Assembly: GCA_002855745.1 (NCBI GenBank)
Contig: NDWX01000005.1
Location: forward strand, 56,878 to 120,877
Direction of reading: 5' to 3'
Length of the DNA stretch: 64,000 nt
Source: Thermofilum sp. NZ13
GTDB taxonomy: Archaea > Thermoproteota > Thermoprotei > Thermofilales > Thermofilaceae
Within the stretch, counting starts at the first letter, position 1. The number at the start of each line of letters is the position of its first letter. The notes below the pieces were generated by a model. That model ran no database searches. It saw only the letters and a program-made list of their open reading frames with translations, and was not told the origin of the DNA. Made by a program: the position numbers and the translations under genes. Shown in pieces: positions 46,367 through 56,185 of this stretch.

Positions 46367-47592
46367 TTCTGTAACCTGTAGCGGAGAATCGCACCTATCC
46401 CGCCAAATGTTCTCACGAACTCCTTTCCTTCACTCGACTGCATCGAGACAATGACGACCTCAGCCCCACCTTGCTCCGCAAGCTCTGCGAGCTCCTCAAC
46501 GAGATCCTTTTCATCGATAACTTCCACTTCTCCACCGCATTTGGGGCACTTAATGCTCGTCTGCGCGTCTCTCTGAACCGTGACTGTGAACTCGTGCTTA
46601 CAGGCCTTGCATACGGCATGGATCCGGATCTTGTTAAGCCCCTCGGATATGAGTAGCTTTTCCACAGCGTTGGCCTTCAGTGCCTCACGAACCTCATCTT
46701 CACCGTATGTGACTAAGCCGGTGTCCCGCGATAAGTGATAAAGAAACTCGTTCACCGCCTCTCGCTCCTTCATGAACTGAACATCTCGGAGTAGATCTTT
46801 AGCTCTCTCGACGAGCTCGTACACCCCAGCTGCGCCGCCATAGCCGACGTCGAAGATGCCTATTATCTTCTGCTTAAGCTCGTAGTGCAGGTAATCGCCT
46901 TCGGCGAACTCTTGCTTCGAGAGGCCTGGACCCCCGATGATTATCCCCCTCAACTCGTCCTTTATAGGTAGCAGTATTTTATTCGCGTGCTCACCGACCC
47001 GTTTGTAGAACTCGTGTACAAGCTGCTCTATTATCCTCTCGAACCTCCTTGCGGACTGGCCACCTGCCCTGTGTTTCCCCGGAACTCCCGCAGTAAGCTC
47101 GTCGACTATCTCGAGGCTCTTGCCTCTTAGAAGTGCAATGGCGGCTTCATCTCTCTCAATAAGTATTAAAGCATATACGTCTTTTACCTTTATCATGTCC
47201 TCGAGTATTTCTGTGTAAAACCGCGAGTCGCATCGGTAAAGCCAGACCTTCAACTTTTGGGGAGGCTCAAGAAGGTAGACCTCCATCTTTTCACGGCCAG
47301 GCACGTCGCTAGCAGTGTAGCCTGCAAAGACGACTAAGCCGTTTGGAGGTGTCTCGCGGAATAGCTTCAGGCGGTTTATTATTGTGGCTAGAGCGTCGAG
47401 AACGTGGTGCCTTGTTGTGCGGTCTTTGATGTTGGACGCCGTGGCGTACTCGTAGTTCAGTGTATTAATTACATCGGCTATCGGACGGCCCGCTGGGATG
47501 TACAGCGAGACGAGTTCTGTGCCGCGCCCCTCCTTCTTCTTCAGTTCCTCGACCAGTTTTTCGAGCTTGTAGCGTTCCACATCTTCGCGCAT
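46363..47592 (-). CDS. prf1: Peptide chain release factor aRF1
   Basis: This 409-residue class I release factor has the catalytic GGQ loop in GVPGKHRAGGQSARRFERI near residue 170 and three domains of normal length. The stop-codon-reading motif reads TASNIKD (near residue 55) where most relatives have TASNIKS. The C-terminal domain includes CKAC ... CPKCG ligands. It is coupled to the METTL5-like gene. TAA, TAG and TGA all end genes here, so no reassignment is apparent. Confidence 0.95.
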   Translation of the reverse strand: MREDVERYKLEKLVEELKKKEGRGTELVSLYIPAGRPIADVINTLNYEYATASNIKDRTTRHHVLDALATIINRLKLFRETPPNGLVVFAGYTASDVPGREKMEVYLLEPPQKLKVWLYRCDSRFYTEILEDMIKVKDVYALILIERDEAAIALLRGKSLEIVDELTAGVPGKHRAGGQSARRFERIIEQLVHEFYKRVGEHANKILLPIKDELRGIIIGGPGLSKQEFAEGDYLHYELKQKIIGIFDVGYGGAAGVYELVERAKDLLRDVQFMKEREAVNEFLYHLSRDTGLVTYGEDEVREALKANAVEKLLISEGLNKIRIHAVCKACKHEFTVTVQRDAQTSIKCPKCGGEVEVIDEKDLVEELAELAEQGGAEVVIVSMQSSEGKEFVRTFGGIGAILRYRLQK

Positions 47593-47686
47593 TCGATATC
47601 ACTCAATTTCCAGCGTATCAAGGGAGGAGTGTTGAGAATTAATAAGTTTTTATTTGTCTTAGCGTGGGATGTACTTTGTGGGAAGG

Positions 47687-48373
47687 ATGACAGGAACGGT
47701 TATAAAACTCGGAGGAAGCCTTCTCTTCGATGAGACTGGCAGGCTTAAAGCAGATTACCTGAAAGCCTTTCTGAGGGTTCTCAGTGAGGTAGACACGGGG
47801 GACTCAAAAAAGATAGTGGTTGTGGGAGGAGGCGCGACTGCTAGAAGGTACATTACGGTTGCCCGCGAAGTGTGCAGCAATGAGTCGGCATTGGACCAGT
47901 TGGGAATAATTGCTTCCCGTCTGAACGCCTCGCTTCTCTTCACGATGTACTATGGCAAGCCTCCTCTTGTGCCATCCTCGCTGGAGGAGCTAATGAAACT
48001 CTACTACTCGGACCTACCCGTAATATTTACGGGAGGATTGCAGCCCGGTCAGTCCACCACAACTGTCTCAGCGTTGGTAGCGGAGGCTACACGCTCGCGC
48101 CTTATCATCGCCACAGACGTCGATGGCATCTTCACAGCCGACCCGAAGAAGGATCCTAGCGCGAAGTTGCTCGAGGAAGTGGACGTCGACTGGCTGATCG
48201 AGATGTTCGCTAACCCCCAGAAGGCTGGCGAGTACAGGCTCTTCGACCTCCTCACACTGCAAATAATAAAGCGATCCAGGATTGAAACGATAGTGCTTAA
48301 CGGCTACCCGCCAGAAAACATAAAAAGGGCGCTGGAGGGGCAGAGAGTCGGCACGCTTATAGTATTTCCTTGA
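47687..48373 (+). CDS. pyrH: UMP kinase
   Basis: This 228-residue amino-acid-kinase-fold enzyme has TVIKLGGSLLFDETG at the N-terminus, VVVGGGATARRYITVARE near residue 44, VIFTGGLQPGQSTTTVSALV near 112 and TDVDGIFTADPKKDPSAKL near 145, typical of archaeal UMP kinase. ATG 47687 matches the family start and lies downstream of a TATA-like AAGTTTTTATTT at 47644. The 3' end overlaps the convergent sucD. Confidence 0.9.
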   Translation: MTGTVIKLGGSLLFDETGRLKADYLKAFLRVLSEVDTGDSKKIVVVGGGATARRYITVAREVCSNESALDQLGIIASRLNASLLFTMYYGKPPLVPSSLEELMKLYYSDLPVIFTGGLQPGQSTTTVSALVAEATRSRLIIATDVDGIFTADPKKDPSAKLLEEVDVDWLIEMFANPQKAGEYRLFDLLTLQIIKRSRIETIVLNGYPPENIKRALEGQRVGTLIVFP

Positions 48374-49229
48374 CGATGTCGGCGAGATCTTCGAGTGAAG
48401 AGGCGACCTTTATACCCGCGCGTGTAAGAGCCTCAACCTTGCTCGTGTAGCTTCCCGTAGCCCCGTAGACTATTGCACCTGCGTGCCCCATTTTCTTCCC
48501 TGGAGGTGCGTACTTGCCGGCTATGAAAGCCACGACGGGTTTTTTGCTGGGTAGCTTTGAGTAGAACTCCGCGAATCGCTCCTCCTTGTCGCCCCCTATC
48601 TCCCCGACGAGAACAATGGCCTTTGTGGCAGGATCATCAGCAAAGAGCTTGTACGCATCCTCGAATGTTATGCCGGTCACGGGGTCTCCGCCTATCCCCA
48701 CCGCCGTCGAGACCCCTAGCCCCCTCTCGATCAGGTGAAGCGAGACTTCGTAGGTGAGAGTTCCGCTTCTCGAGACGAGACCGACGTTGCCAGGCTTGAA
48801 GTATTCGCCCGGCATTATGCCTACCTTGCATTTAGGAGGTGTGATAACACCCGGTGTATTGGGCCCCACGATCAGGGCGCCGTGGCTGCGTGCGTACAGC
48901 ACAAAGCGGAGGGTCTCGTGCACCGGTATGTGCTCCGTGATCACAACGATCTTCCTCAAACCGGCATCCACGGCCTCGTACACGGCGTCCGGCGCGGCAG
49001 GGGCCGGGACGAAGATTATGGACACATCTACCTCAGGGTGATGCTCAACTGCCTCTTGGACGCTGTCGTATACTGGGACCCCATGGACCTCGCTACCACC
49101 CCTCCCAGGTGTAACCCCTGCAACCACTCGTGTTCCATACTTCAGCATTTCGCCGGTGTGGAGCGCGCCTTGTCGCCCAGTTATACCCTGTACAAGGACC
49201 CTAGTGTTCTCGCCAACGATGATGCCCAT
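48357..49229 (-). CDS. sucD: Succinyl-CoA synthetase alpha subunit
   Basis: The protein has about 290 residues: [20 protein letters not shown] near residue 11 (CoA-binding fold), [20 protein letters not shown] near 121 and the phosphohistidine loop [13 protein letters not shown] near 247. With SucC it interconverts succinyl-CoA and succinate with NTP formation. ATG 49229 overlaps the sucC stop (TGATG), so the subunits are coupled. Confidence 0.94.
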   Translation of the reverse strand: MGIIVGENTRVLVQGITGRQGALHTGEMLKYGTRVVAGVTPGRGGSEVHGVPVYDSVQEAVEHHPEVDVSIIFVPAPAAPDAVYEAVDAGLRKIVVITEHIPVHETLRFVLYARSHGALIVGPNTPGVITPPKCKVGIMPGEYFKPGNVGLVSRSGTLTYEVSLHLIERGLGVSTAVGIGGDPVTGITFEDAYKLFADDPATKAIVLVGEIGGDKEERFAEFYSKLPSKKPVVAFIAGKYAPPGKKMGHAGAIVYGATGSYTSKVEALTRAGIKVASSLEDLADIVKEIL

Positions 49230-50347
49230 CACTCGACCACCTGGCGTACAGCCTCTTCAAAGTCCCTGAAAGCACGAATACCTTGCTCCTCGAGGATCTT
49301 TCTGCCTTCGTCCTCCATGAAGCCCGACAGCCTGAAAACAACCTTCACATCCCCTCTGCCGGATTCTCTAAGTGCATCCACGGCTCCACGCGCAACTTCA
49401 TCGCAGCGGGTGATACCGCCGAGTATGTTTACGATCACGCGTTTAATGTTCGCCCTGCTGAGAACAAGCATCAAAGCAGTTTTGACTCTCTCGGCGCTAG
49501 CGCCGCCGCCGAGATCAAGAAACACGCCTGGGCGACCACCGAGAGCCGCAACAGCATCCATAGTGGCCATGGTCAGTCCCGCGCCGTTCCCTATCACCGC
49601 TATGTCTCCGTCCAGCAGGATTAGGGAAAAGCCCATTTTTCTAGCGGTGTTTTCTTCGAGAGAAAGCTCGGACTCGTAGCGAGCTCGGATTTCGCTGAGC
49701 CGAGGGTTGAGGTCAAGCGCATCGTCATCCACGATTGCTTTCGCATCCAGGGCCACAATCCCGTCATCGGTGAGAGCGAGCGGGTTAAGCTCTAGGAGGT
49801 GCAGGTTGTATTCCCACACGGCGGAGTACATGCCCTCTAGGATTCTATGGGTCTCATCGACCGGTAGTTCAAGAAACTTTGCGACACGGCGCGCCATGTA
49901 CTCCCTTACCCCTTCGAACGGGTTAATCCTCACCTTCAAAACGCCGCTTGCTAGAGCCTGAGTCTCCACATCGATGCCGCCACTCCTAGAGGCTAAAAGT
50001 AGCAGGTATGGAGGGGTATAGTCCACCATCATCGACAGGTATAACTCCTTCTGAACATTCATCCTCTCGGACACAATAACATACCTTACCGAGCTCCCTC
50101 CAAAAGCCCTCGACATTAGCTCTAGCACCGCTCTCTCCGCCTCTTCCCTGCTGTCTACAAATTTCACTAAGCCTGCCTTGGCTCTTCCCCAGCCCCTCAC
50201 CTGTGCCTTAACGACATAGGGAGGATCTATTGAACTCAAGCAATCACTGAGGCTCTCGGGTTTAGATTTATCAACTACGCAGTGCGGCTCTACGAGTATC
50301 CCGCTTCTCCTGATCAACTCCTTTACCTCAAATTCGTACGGGATCAA
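49229..50347 (-). CDS. sucC: Succinyl-CoA synthetase beta subunit
   Basis: This 372-residue protein has an ATP-grasp domain ([20 protein letters not shown]) and a C-terminal CoA-ligase domain with [20 protein letters not shown] and [20 protein letters not shown], plus [16 protein letters not shown]. The start is TTG at 50347, just downstream of a TATA-like region with CTTTAAAG near 50373, so it is nearly leaderless. First gene of the sucCD pair. Confidence 0.93.
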   Translation of the reverse strand: MIPYEFEVKELIRRSGILVEPHCVVDKSKPESLSDCLSSIDPPYVVKAQVRGWGRAKAGLVKFVDSREEAERAVLELMSRAFGGSSVRYVIVSERMNVQKELYLSMMVDYTPPYLLLLASRSGGIDVETQALASGVLKVRINPFEGVREYMARRVAKFLELPVDETHRILEGMYSAVWEYNLHLLELNPLALTDDGIVALDAKAIVDDDALDLNPRLSEIRARYESELSLEENTARKMGFSLILLDGDIAVIGNGAGLTMATMDAVAALGGRPGVFLDLGGGASAERVKTALMLVLSRANIKRVIVNILGGITRCDEVARGAVDALRESGRGDVKVVFRLSGFMEDEGRKILEEQGIRAFRDFEEAVRQVVE

Positions 50348-50402
50348 GATGCTTCCGTCTATCCATTTCCTTTAAAGTTAAATAAATTTTAAGATCAAGA
50401 CT

Positions 50403-51275
50403 CTAAAACCCCCTGAGAAGGTAAACTGAGCTCAGTATAGCGGATAGCGACTTCGAGGCCTCAAGGTAATTTTTCATGCCAACTCTGATCTCGATGATTG
50501 GTGCTCCAGGAAACAACCGCTCAGAAAAGACTGCTGATGTTAGGATGACGCCTCTACGCGGCGAGTAATACCCAGGTACTGAGGGGCCACAGAGCACATC
50601 GCTGTTTACTTGACTAACAGCTATCTCGAGCAACTCGCTTACTGAAGCGTACCACCTCTCGCTCAGGGCAAAGCAGATTAGCTCATCGGACCAGCATGAC
50701 AGGTGTACGACGAGTAGAGGGTCTAAGGCCATTTGATCTATGAGTAGCGACCTCAGCGGCTGGAGGAGAGCTTCCTCTGGAGCTTCGACGAGCATCGTGG
50801 ATCCATCGTGGAATAAAGCCACGATCACCCGATCCTCGCCAACCTGGATGCGCTTGATACGCTCGAGCTCTTGGGCGCTGTGGGTCGCAACTAAGACGAG
50901 GTTGCCGAGCTCAAGTACTCTGGCTCCCTGCCCCTCAGAGACCGGTTTAAACTCCCCAAGATCACTCAGGAGTTCGTCAACCGAAGAAGCCTCCCTGCCT
51001 AGGAGGAGTCTCGAGAAAAACGGCAGTCCCTGGCTAATTGATGGAAAAATGCATGGAACAGCCACGACATGTGTGTCTCCACTATACTTCAAAAGAGTGT
51101 CGGCGATTACTTCTGAGGCCCGAGTGCAACCGTAGGAGTCCCCGATTAAGACAATGGGAGGGTACTCCTTGAGACCGAGCTCGAAGGCTCTGACAGGCTG
51201 ACCGAAAAAGTCTCTGCTCTCATAGACCGTTGCTGTGAGCAGTTCAAGTGAAGAGTATATTTCTAAACACGACAT
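50403..51275 (-). CDS. Conserved hypothetical protein
   Basis: This 290-residue alpha/beta protein has hydrophobic strands (PPIVLIGDSYGCTRASEVIA; DTHVVAVPCIFPSISQGLPF; RVIVALFHDGSTMLVEAPEE) and no membrane segment. The first two strands recall peptidase- or hydrolase-like folds (possible metallocarboxypeptidase relative), but the metal ligands cannot be assigned. An operator-like repeat AGCAC-TATT-GTGCT lies eight bases upstream. Function unknown. Confidence 0.55.
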   Translation of the reverse strand: MSCLEIYSSLELLTATVYESRDFFGQPVRAFELGLKEYPPIVLIGDSYGCTRASEVIADTLLKYSGDTHVVAVPCIFPSISQGLPFFSRLLLGREASSVDELLSDLGEFKPVSEGQGARVLELGNLVLVATHSAQELERIKRIQVGEDRVIVALFHDGSTMLVEAPEEALLQPLRSLLIDQMALDPLLVVHLSCWSDELICFALSERWYASVSELLEIAVSQVNSDVLCGPSVPGYYSPRRGVILTSAVFSERLFPGAPIIEIRVGMKNYLEASKSLSAILSSVYLLRGF

Positions 51276-51283
51276 GGTTCACG

Positions 51284-51297
51284 AGCACTATTGTGCT
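51284..51297. promoter_or_regulatory. Inverted repeat upstream of the hypothetical gene at 50403-51275
   Basis: AGCAC-TATT-GTGCT is a perfect 5-base inverted repeat placed between two divergent genes, nearest the minus-strand start. It could be a regulator site; no binder is indicated. Confidence 0.3.
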
Positions 51298-51385
51298 GGA
51301 AGCGTTGTCTTATTAACGTACCTCATGCGACTTAGAGCCTAAAGTTTTAATTCACTATTCGAAGTTTAGGAACGGACGGTGGTGA

Positions 51386-52657
51386 TTGTTGAAAGTAAAA
51401 CTACTGGGAGCTGCGCAAGAGGTGGGTAGATCTGGGATCCTGCTCACCCTCGACGATGGTAGTAAGATACTGCTGGATTACGGCGTAAGCCTTGAAGGAG
51501 AGGAGCCCCAGTTCCCGTTACCAGTGAAGCCGAAAGAGATTAGCTTCGTGTCCCTTTCCCACGCGCACTTAGATCACAGCGGAGCGCTCCCCCTGCTCTA
51601 CGTCTCGGCTTCCCCACCGCTAGTGACGACACCATTGACCCTAAGCCTTTCAGACCTCCTGATAAGAGATTTCCTTAAGCTATCGAAGTACTACGTGCCG
51701 TACGAGTACTCGGAAGTTAAGGGGATGATGGAGAACGCCGTGCTTAAGGGGTTTAACGAGACATATGAGTTTGGCGGCGTTACAGTCAGCCTAGTGGATG
51801 CTGGACACATCCCGGGTAGCGCAATGATCAGCATCGACACGGGTAGCTACACTGTGGTCTACACGGGTGACTACGCGTTGCACGATACGTGCCTGCTTAG
51901 GATGGGTGATAAGTCCGCTCTCTCTAAAGCCGACCTCGTGGTTACGGAATCCACCTACGCGGAATTTGATCACCCCCCTAGGGATTGGGTGGAACGGGAG
52001 TTCATTGCCACGGTAACAGAGGTCATCGAGGGGGGTGGTACTGTTCTCATCCCGGCTTTTGCCGTGGGTAGAGCCCAGGAAATACTCTGCGTTCTAGCCA
52101 AGTATAACTTCCCGTACAAAGTCTACGTTGATGGAATGGCGAAAGCCGCAAACGACCTCATTCTCGAGGACAGTCACCTCTTACGGGATCCGGGGCTCTT
52201 CGAGAAAGCTGTGGGCATGGCGACTAAGGTTAGGGACTGGAACGACCGTAAAAAAGCTGTTGAGGAAGCTTCGGTCATAGTGTCCCCCGCGGGCATGCTA
52301 CAAGGCGGGCCCAGCGAGTACTACATGGAGAAGATCATGGAGAAAGAGAAGAACGCTGTCGTATTCGTTAGCTTTGCAATACCGGAGACGCCGGCGAGAC
52401 AGGTGCTGGAGACGGGGGTCTTCGCGTCGCCCACAAAGAAAGGCATGGTGAAGGCTAGGGTTGAGTGGTTCGACTTCTCAGCCCATTGCGGAAAAAGTGA
52501 GCTTATCGAAACTGTGAAGATTTCCAAGAGCAACGCTAAATTTCTCCTAGTGCACGGGGAAGCTGAGGCAGAGAGGGCAATGAAAAAATACGTGGAAGAG
52601 CAGGGTCGGGAGGCCTTAATGCCAGCGCTTGGCGAGGAAGTAGAAATAGAGATTTAA
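51386..52657 (+). CDS. Metallo-beta-lactamase/beta-CASP ribonuclease (aCPSF2-like)
   Basis: This 423-residue protein has the zinc motif SLSHAHLDHSGALPLL near residue 57, AGHIPGSAMISIDTG near 138, GDYAL near 160, then the beta-CASP parts (AFAVGRAQEILCVLAKY; VSPAGMLQGGPSEYY; FSAHCGKSELIETV). No KH domains are present, so it matches the short aCPSF2 branch rather than aCPSF1. It is an endo/5' exonuclease in RNA decay. The start is TTG 51386 or 51389. Confidence 0.87.
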   Translation: MLKVKLLGAAQEVGRSGILLTLDDGSKILLDYGVSLEGEEPQFPLPVKPKEISFVSLSHAHLDHSGALPLLYVSASPPLVTTPLTLSLSDLLIRDFLKLSKYYVPYEYSEVKGMMENAVLKGFNETYEFGGVTVSLVDAGHIPGSAMISIDTGSYTVVYTGDYALHDTCLLRMGDKSALSKADLVVTESTYAEFDHPPRDWVEREFIATVTEVIEGGGTVLIPAFAVGRAQEILCVLAKYNFPYKVYVDGMAKAANDLILEDSHLLRDPGLFEKAVGMATKVRDWNDRKKAVEEASVIVSPAGMLQGGPSEYYMEKIMEKEKNAVVFVSFAIPETPARQVLETGVFASPTKKGMVKARVEWFDFSAHCGKSELIETVKISKSNAKFLLVHGEAEAERAMKKYVEEQGREALMPALGEEVEIEI

Positions 52658-52660
52658 CCG

Positions 52661-53170
52661 CTATTCAACCTTGATCTTAACGCCTCTCTCCTTCTCTTTT
52701 TTAACTTTCTTTTCTACGGTGATCGTCAGCACGCCATTCTTGTACTGTGCCTTAGCGGTATCCGGCTTAATGGCCTCCTTGAAAGTGATCTCCTTGTAGT
52801 ACTTCCGGTCCCCGCTAGTAGAGATTGTCATCGAGTTTTCCGTTGCCTCAATGTTTATTTGGTCTTTCTCAACACCAGGAATGTCAACAATGACGCGGTA
52901 ATAATCTCCCTCGTCGAACACGTCAGTGAACGGCTCAATCGCATCCCTGATTACGGGCTTCACCGGCCCCGGCCGAATGTTCCCCCACTCTCTGACTTTC
53001 GGCACACCGTCTGGACCTATTTCCACCGAGAAGCCGTAGTAGTAGGGACCTATTACACGGCTGCCGCCACGCCCCTCGATGAAGGGTTCCCGAATCATCT
53101 CCTCAAACATCTTGTCGAACTCGTCCATCAGTTTCCGAACGCGCCTAAACCACTCGTCAAACTCGCTCAT
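52661..53170 (-). CDS. Small heat-shock protein, Hsp20 family (second copy)
   Basis: The protein has 169 residues from ATG 53170, chosen because a TATA-like CTTTTAAC near 53205 would start transcription near 53180. A helical N-terminal arm (EWFRRVRKLMDEFDKMFEEM) precedes the alpha-crystallin domain with GDYYRVIVDIPGVEKDQINI and ending AQYKNGVLTITVEKK. It differs clearly from the 24241 copy, so the two are not recent duplicates. Convergent with the beta-CASP gene. Confidence 0.9.
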   Translation of the reverse strand: MSEFDEWFRRVRKLMDEFDKMFEEMIREPFIEGRGGSRVIGPYYYGFSVEIGPDGVPKVREWGNIRPGPVKPVIRDAIEPFTDVFDEGDYYRVIVDIPGVEKDQINIEATENSMTISTSGDRKYYKEITFKEAIKPDTAKAQYKNGVLTITVEKKVKKEKERGVKIKVE

Positions 53171-53287
53171 ACGGTCCACCGTGTGTATTTCTAAAAGCAA
53201 AGGTTAAAAGATTTCGGCCAAGGTGCTGACTGGGCAGGCCCAGGAAAACTTTTATAATATCGAGTGGTTATGTGCGGAGGAGCTCGT

Positions 53288-53611
53288 ATGTCTCAAGGTA
53301 CCCTAAAGGTGGTTAGCGACAAAACGAACGCGGTCATACCTAGGAGAGAGCTCGTGGTAGAAGTCGAGCACTGGGGTCAGGGAACCCCTACGAGACAGTA
53401 CATTGCGGACTTGCTTCGAAACACACTGGGGCTACCCAGCACTAACGTTGTTGTGGTGCGTAAGATAGTTACAAGCTACGGGTCCTGCGTAACTCGAGCC
53501 TACGTGCACATATACAACTCGGAGGACAGAGCCCGAGCCTTCGAACCGAGATACATACTCAAGAGGAACGGCCTTCTAAAGGAAGAGCAACCCCAGCCGA
53601 AGCAAGGGTGA
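53288..53611 (+). CDS. rps24e: Ribosomal protein S24e
   Basis: The protein has about 107 residues with [20 protein letters not shown] at the front, [19 protein letters not shown] near 30 and ITKYG-like [20 protein letters not shown], the S24e core. ATG 53288 is preferred to an upstream GTG since it matches the family. A TATA-like CTTTTATAATAT lies at 53250. S27ae follows at once in the same operon. Confidence 0.94.
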   Translation: MSQGTLKVVSDKTNAVIPRRELVVEVEHWGQGTPTRQYIADLLRNTLGLPSTNVVVVRKIVTSYGSCVTRAYVHIYNSEDRARAFEPRYILKRNGLLKEEQPQPKQG

Positions 53612-53616
53612 GGGCT

Positions 53617-53775
53617 TTGGCGAACGTGCACAAGCTTTACGAGTACGATTACAAAACCGGGACGATAAGGTTAAAGAACAAAAAATGCCCACGTTGTGGC
53701 TCGATAATGGCCCACCACCTCAAGCCCGTTGAGCGCTGGGCATGTGGGAAATGCGGCTACACGGAGTTCGTTTAG
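53617..53775 (+). CDS. rps27ae: Ribosomal protein S27ae
   Basis: This 52-residue zinc-ribbon protein has [40 protein letters not shown], with two CxxC pairs. It is the small-subunit protein that eukaryotes fuse to ubiquitin. TTG 53617 starts five bases after rps24e. The gene lies between rps24e and kae1, a conserved archaeal order. Confidence 0.93.
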   Translation: MANVHKLYEYDYKTGTIRLKNKKCPRCGSIMAHHLKPVERWACGKCGYTEFV

Positions 53776-53785
53776 TGGTTTCTCG

Positions 53786-54775
53786 ATGGTTCTCGTTCTA
53801 GGCATTGAATCGACAGCTCACACGTTTGGTGTCGGCATAGCCTCGGAGAACGGGGACATTCTGGCTAACGTCAACAGCACCTACGTACCACCCAGCGGGG
53901 GTATAAAACCCAGCGATGCGGCGGAGCACCACAGCAGGGTCGCTGTCGACGTACTTCGCCGCGCTTTAGCAGAAGCCGGGCTGAGCTTCCGCGACCTGGA
54001 CGCAGTCGCCGTGGCGCTAGGTCCCGGCATGGGTCCCTGCTTGAGGGTTGGCGCAACGCTTGCAAGGTACCTAGCTCTGAAGTTCGCGAAGCCCCTAGTC
54101 CCCGTCAACCACGCCGTCGCGCACGTGGAGATCGCTCTGCTGTCTACAGGCACAAGGGACCCGGTAGTAGTGTACGTGGCTGGGGGAAACACCATAATTA
54201 CCGCCTTCAACGAGGGGAGATACAGGGTATTCGGGGAAACATTGGACATACCTCTTGGGAACTGCCTGGACGCGTTCGCGAGGGAAGTCGGACTAGGTTT
54301 CCCGGGTGTGCCGAGAGTAGAAGAGCTGGCGAAGCGCGGCTCTAAGTACATCGAGATGCCCTACGTGGTTAAGGGTCAGGATCTCTCGTACAGCGGGCTT
54401 TTAACCTACGCGATTAAGCTGTACAAGGAGAAGAGGTACCCGCTAGAGGACGTGTGCTTCAGCCTTGTAGAGACTGCTTACTCGATGTTGGTTGAGGTGA
54501 CGGAGAGGGCCCTTGCTCACACGGGGAAAAAGGAGGTCGTTCTGACAGGTGGTGTTGCCAGAAGCGAGCTTCTTTCGAAAAAGCTGAGCAGCATGGCGGA
54601 GTCGAGAGGCGTTAGATTCGCCAGGGTGCTCGGAGAGCTGGCTGGCGATAACGGGGCCATGATAGCCTACACCGGCGCGCTGGCATACGCTAGCGGGATA
54701 ACCATCGATGTGGATGAGAGCAGGATTAGGCCTCTCTGGCGTTTAGACGAGGTAGAAATACCGTGGAGGAAGTGA
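53786..54775 (+). CDS. kae1: KEOPS catalytic subunit Kae1
   Basis: This 329-residue ASKHA-fold protein has LGIESTAHTFGVGIASENG at the front, PSDAAEHHSRVAVDVLRRAL, the metal-site segment VPVNHAVAHVEIALLS near residue 110, and VVYVAGGNTIITAFNEG near 130. It transfers threonylcarbamoyl to A37 of tRNA (t6A). ATG 53786 is used rather than an upstream GTG that lies inside rps27ae. It overlaps bud32 by 13 bases. Confidence 0.94.
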   Translation: MVLVLGIESTAHTFGVGIASENGDILANVNSTYVPPSGGIKPSDAAEHHSRVAVDVLRRALAEAGLSFRDLDAVAVALGPGMGPCLRVGATLARYLALKFAKPLVPVNHAVAHVEIALLSTGTRDPVVVYVAGGNTIITAFNEGRYRVFGETLDIPLGNCLDAFAREVGLGFPGVPRVEELAKRGSKYIEMPYVVKGQDLSYSGLLTYAIKLYKEKRYPLEDVCFSLVETAYSMLVEVTERALAHTGKKEVVLTGGVARSELLSKKLSSMAESRGVRFARVLGELAGDNGAMIAYTGALAYASGITIDVDESRIRPLWRLDEVEIPWRK

Positions 54776-55470
54776 TCCGCACGTTAGAGGAGATGCTTGG
54801 GCTTGAGAACACCTCAGTTGTTGCTGTGGGGGCTGAGGCGGTTCTCGTTAGAGGAGAAATCGCGGGCGAGAGGGTAATGGTGAAGTATCGCGTCGCGAAG
54901 CCTTACCGGCACCCCCAGCTGGATGCTAGGTTACGGGTAGCTAGGACTAGTCTCGAGGCGCGACTACTCGCGAAAGCGGGACTGCTGAGCGTTAATGTCC
55001 CGCACGTGGTCTACATGGATGCCTCTAACGGAATCCTTGTAACCAGCTTCGTGGAAGGGAGGAGGCTGAAGGACATTCTCAACGAGAGTGTCGATGACGA
55101 GGTAGTGCGCGAGCTGATGAGGCAGGCTGGCTCAATGGTTGCCAAACTCCACGTTAACGGAATAATTCACGGAGACCTCACTACAAGCAACCTGATAGTG
55201 CAAGGCGACAAGGTGTGGCTCATAGACTTCGGGCTAGGATACTTCTCCCAGCGCGATGAGGACCGCGGCACTGATATCCACCTTCTCTTACGCGTCTTCG
55301 AAAGCTCACACCCGCTGATGGCGTCACGGCTCCTAGAGTACTTCCTCCAGGGTTACCGATCAGTGGCCGGCGAGGAGTTCACGATGCGCGTCCTTGAGAG
55401 GATGCAGGATATAAGGATGAGAGGACGCTACGTCTCTGCTAGGAGAAGGAGCCTGAGACAACCTTTTTGA
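54763..55470 (+). CDS. bud32: KEOPS kinase Bud32
   Basis: This 235-residue atypical small kinase has VGAEAVLVRGEIAGERVMVK (ATP loop and lysine), VNGIIHGDLTTSNLIVQ near residue 130 (catalytic loop with HGDLTTSN) and VWLIDFGLGYFSQRDED (DFG). Bud32 acts with Kae1, Cgi121 and Pcc1. It starts inside kae1, as the frequent Kae1-Bud32 pairing or fusion would suggest. Convergent overlap with rio1 by 32 bases. Confidence 0.93.
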   Translation: MEEVIRTLEEMLGLENTSVVAVGAEAVLVRGEIAGERVMVKYRVAKPYRHPQLDARLRVARTSLEARLLAKAGLLSVNVPHVVYMDASNGILVTSFVEGRRLKDILNESVDDEVVRELMRQAGSMVAKLHVNGIIHGDLTTSNLIVQGDKVWLIDFGLGYFSQRDEDRGTDIHLLLRVFESSHPLMASRLLEYFLQGYRSVAGEEFTMRVLERMQDIRMRGRYVSARRRSLRQPF

Positions 55471-56182
55471 AGAACTCGTCGGGGTCTCCGGGGTCCACGC
55501 CCAGCTCACTCACATATCGGTATACATTTCTTATATCGTTCCTCAGGAAGTCCAGGGCGTTCGGGTGAGACCTGAGAACGGCGGAGCCGAAGTCTATAAC
55601 GACGATTTCATCATTTTCTCTGATCATCACATTGTATTCCGAGAGATCCGCGTGAACCAGCTCAGCATCCCAGTAGAGTCTAGTTATAAACTCTTTCAGG
55701 GAGTTCAGCACTTTCTCCGGATTGGTCGGTGGGCGGTCTTTGAGCAAGGGGTATGGTACACCCTCCTCGCCAATGAATTCCATTACGAGAACGTTCTCCT
55801 CAAAAGCTATCGGCCGCGGAACTGGGAGCCCCGCCTCGCGTGCACGCTTAAGGTTCCTAAACTCCTTTCTGCACCAAGTACTTATGAGCTTCACGGGGTC
55901 ACGGGGAGCGTTCTCGAAGCGCGGGTCGCTGAGAATGTATTTCATCCGACTTTTCCTAAACTCTGCTGTCCACACCATGTATATCTTCACGGCAACGTCC
56001 TCCCCCCTCGGAGTCTTCCCCCAATAAACGCGGGCTTCTTTCCCGGTGGACACGGTGCCGTAGAGCTTAGAGAGAATCCCCTTGTTCATCAACCTGTACA
56101 CAGCCATGAGCGTCCTGAAGTCGAAGACGTCCTCGAGAACTTCCCTGAGCTCTGAATCTTTCTCAGGCCTCTTGTAGCTCAT
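55439..56182 (-). CDS. rio1: RIO1-type atypical kinase
   Basis: The protein has 247 residues: YGTVSTGKEARVYWG near residue 42 (RIO P-loop), VAVKIYMVWTAEFRKSRMKY, ELVHADLSEYNVMI (catalytic Asp) and IVVIDFGSAVLRSHPNALDF. The STGKEA motif and length mark it as Rio1. It acts in late 30S maturation. The KH-domain Pno1-like gene begins just upstream on the same strand, which fits a ribosome-assembly operon. Confidence 0.93.
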   Translation of the reverse strand: MSYKRPEKDSELREVLEDVFDFRTLMAVYRLMNKGILSKLYGTVSTGKEARVYWGKTPRGEDVAVKIYMVWTAEFRKSRMKYILSDPRFENAPRDPVKLISTWCRKEFRNLKRAREAGLPVPRPIAFEENVLVMEFIGEEGVPYPLLKDRPPTNPEKVLNSLKEFITRLYWDAELVHADLSEYNVMIRENDEIVVIDFGSAVLRSHPNALDFLRNDIRNVYRYVSELGVDPGDPDEFFKKVVSGSFS

Positions 56183-56185
56183 AAA

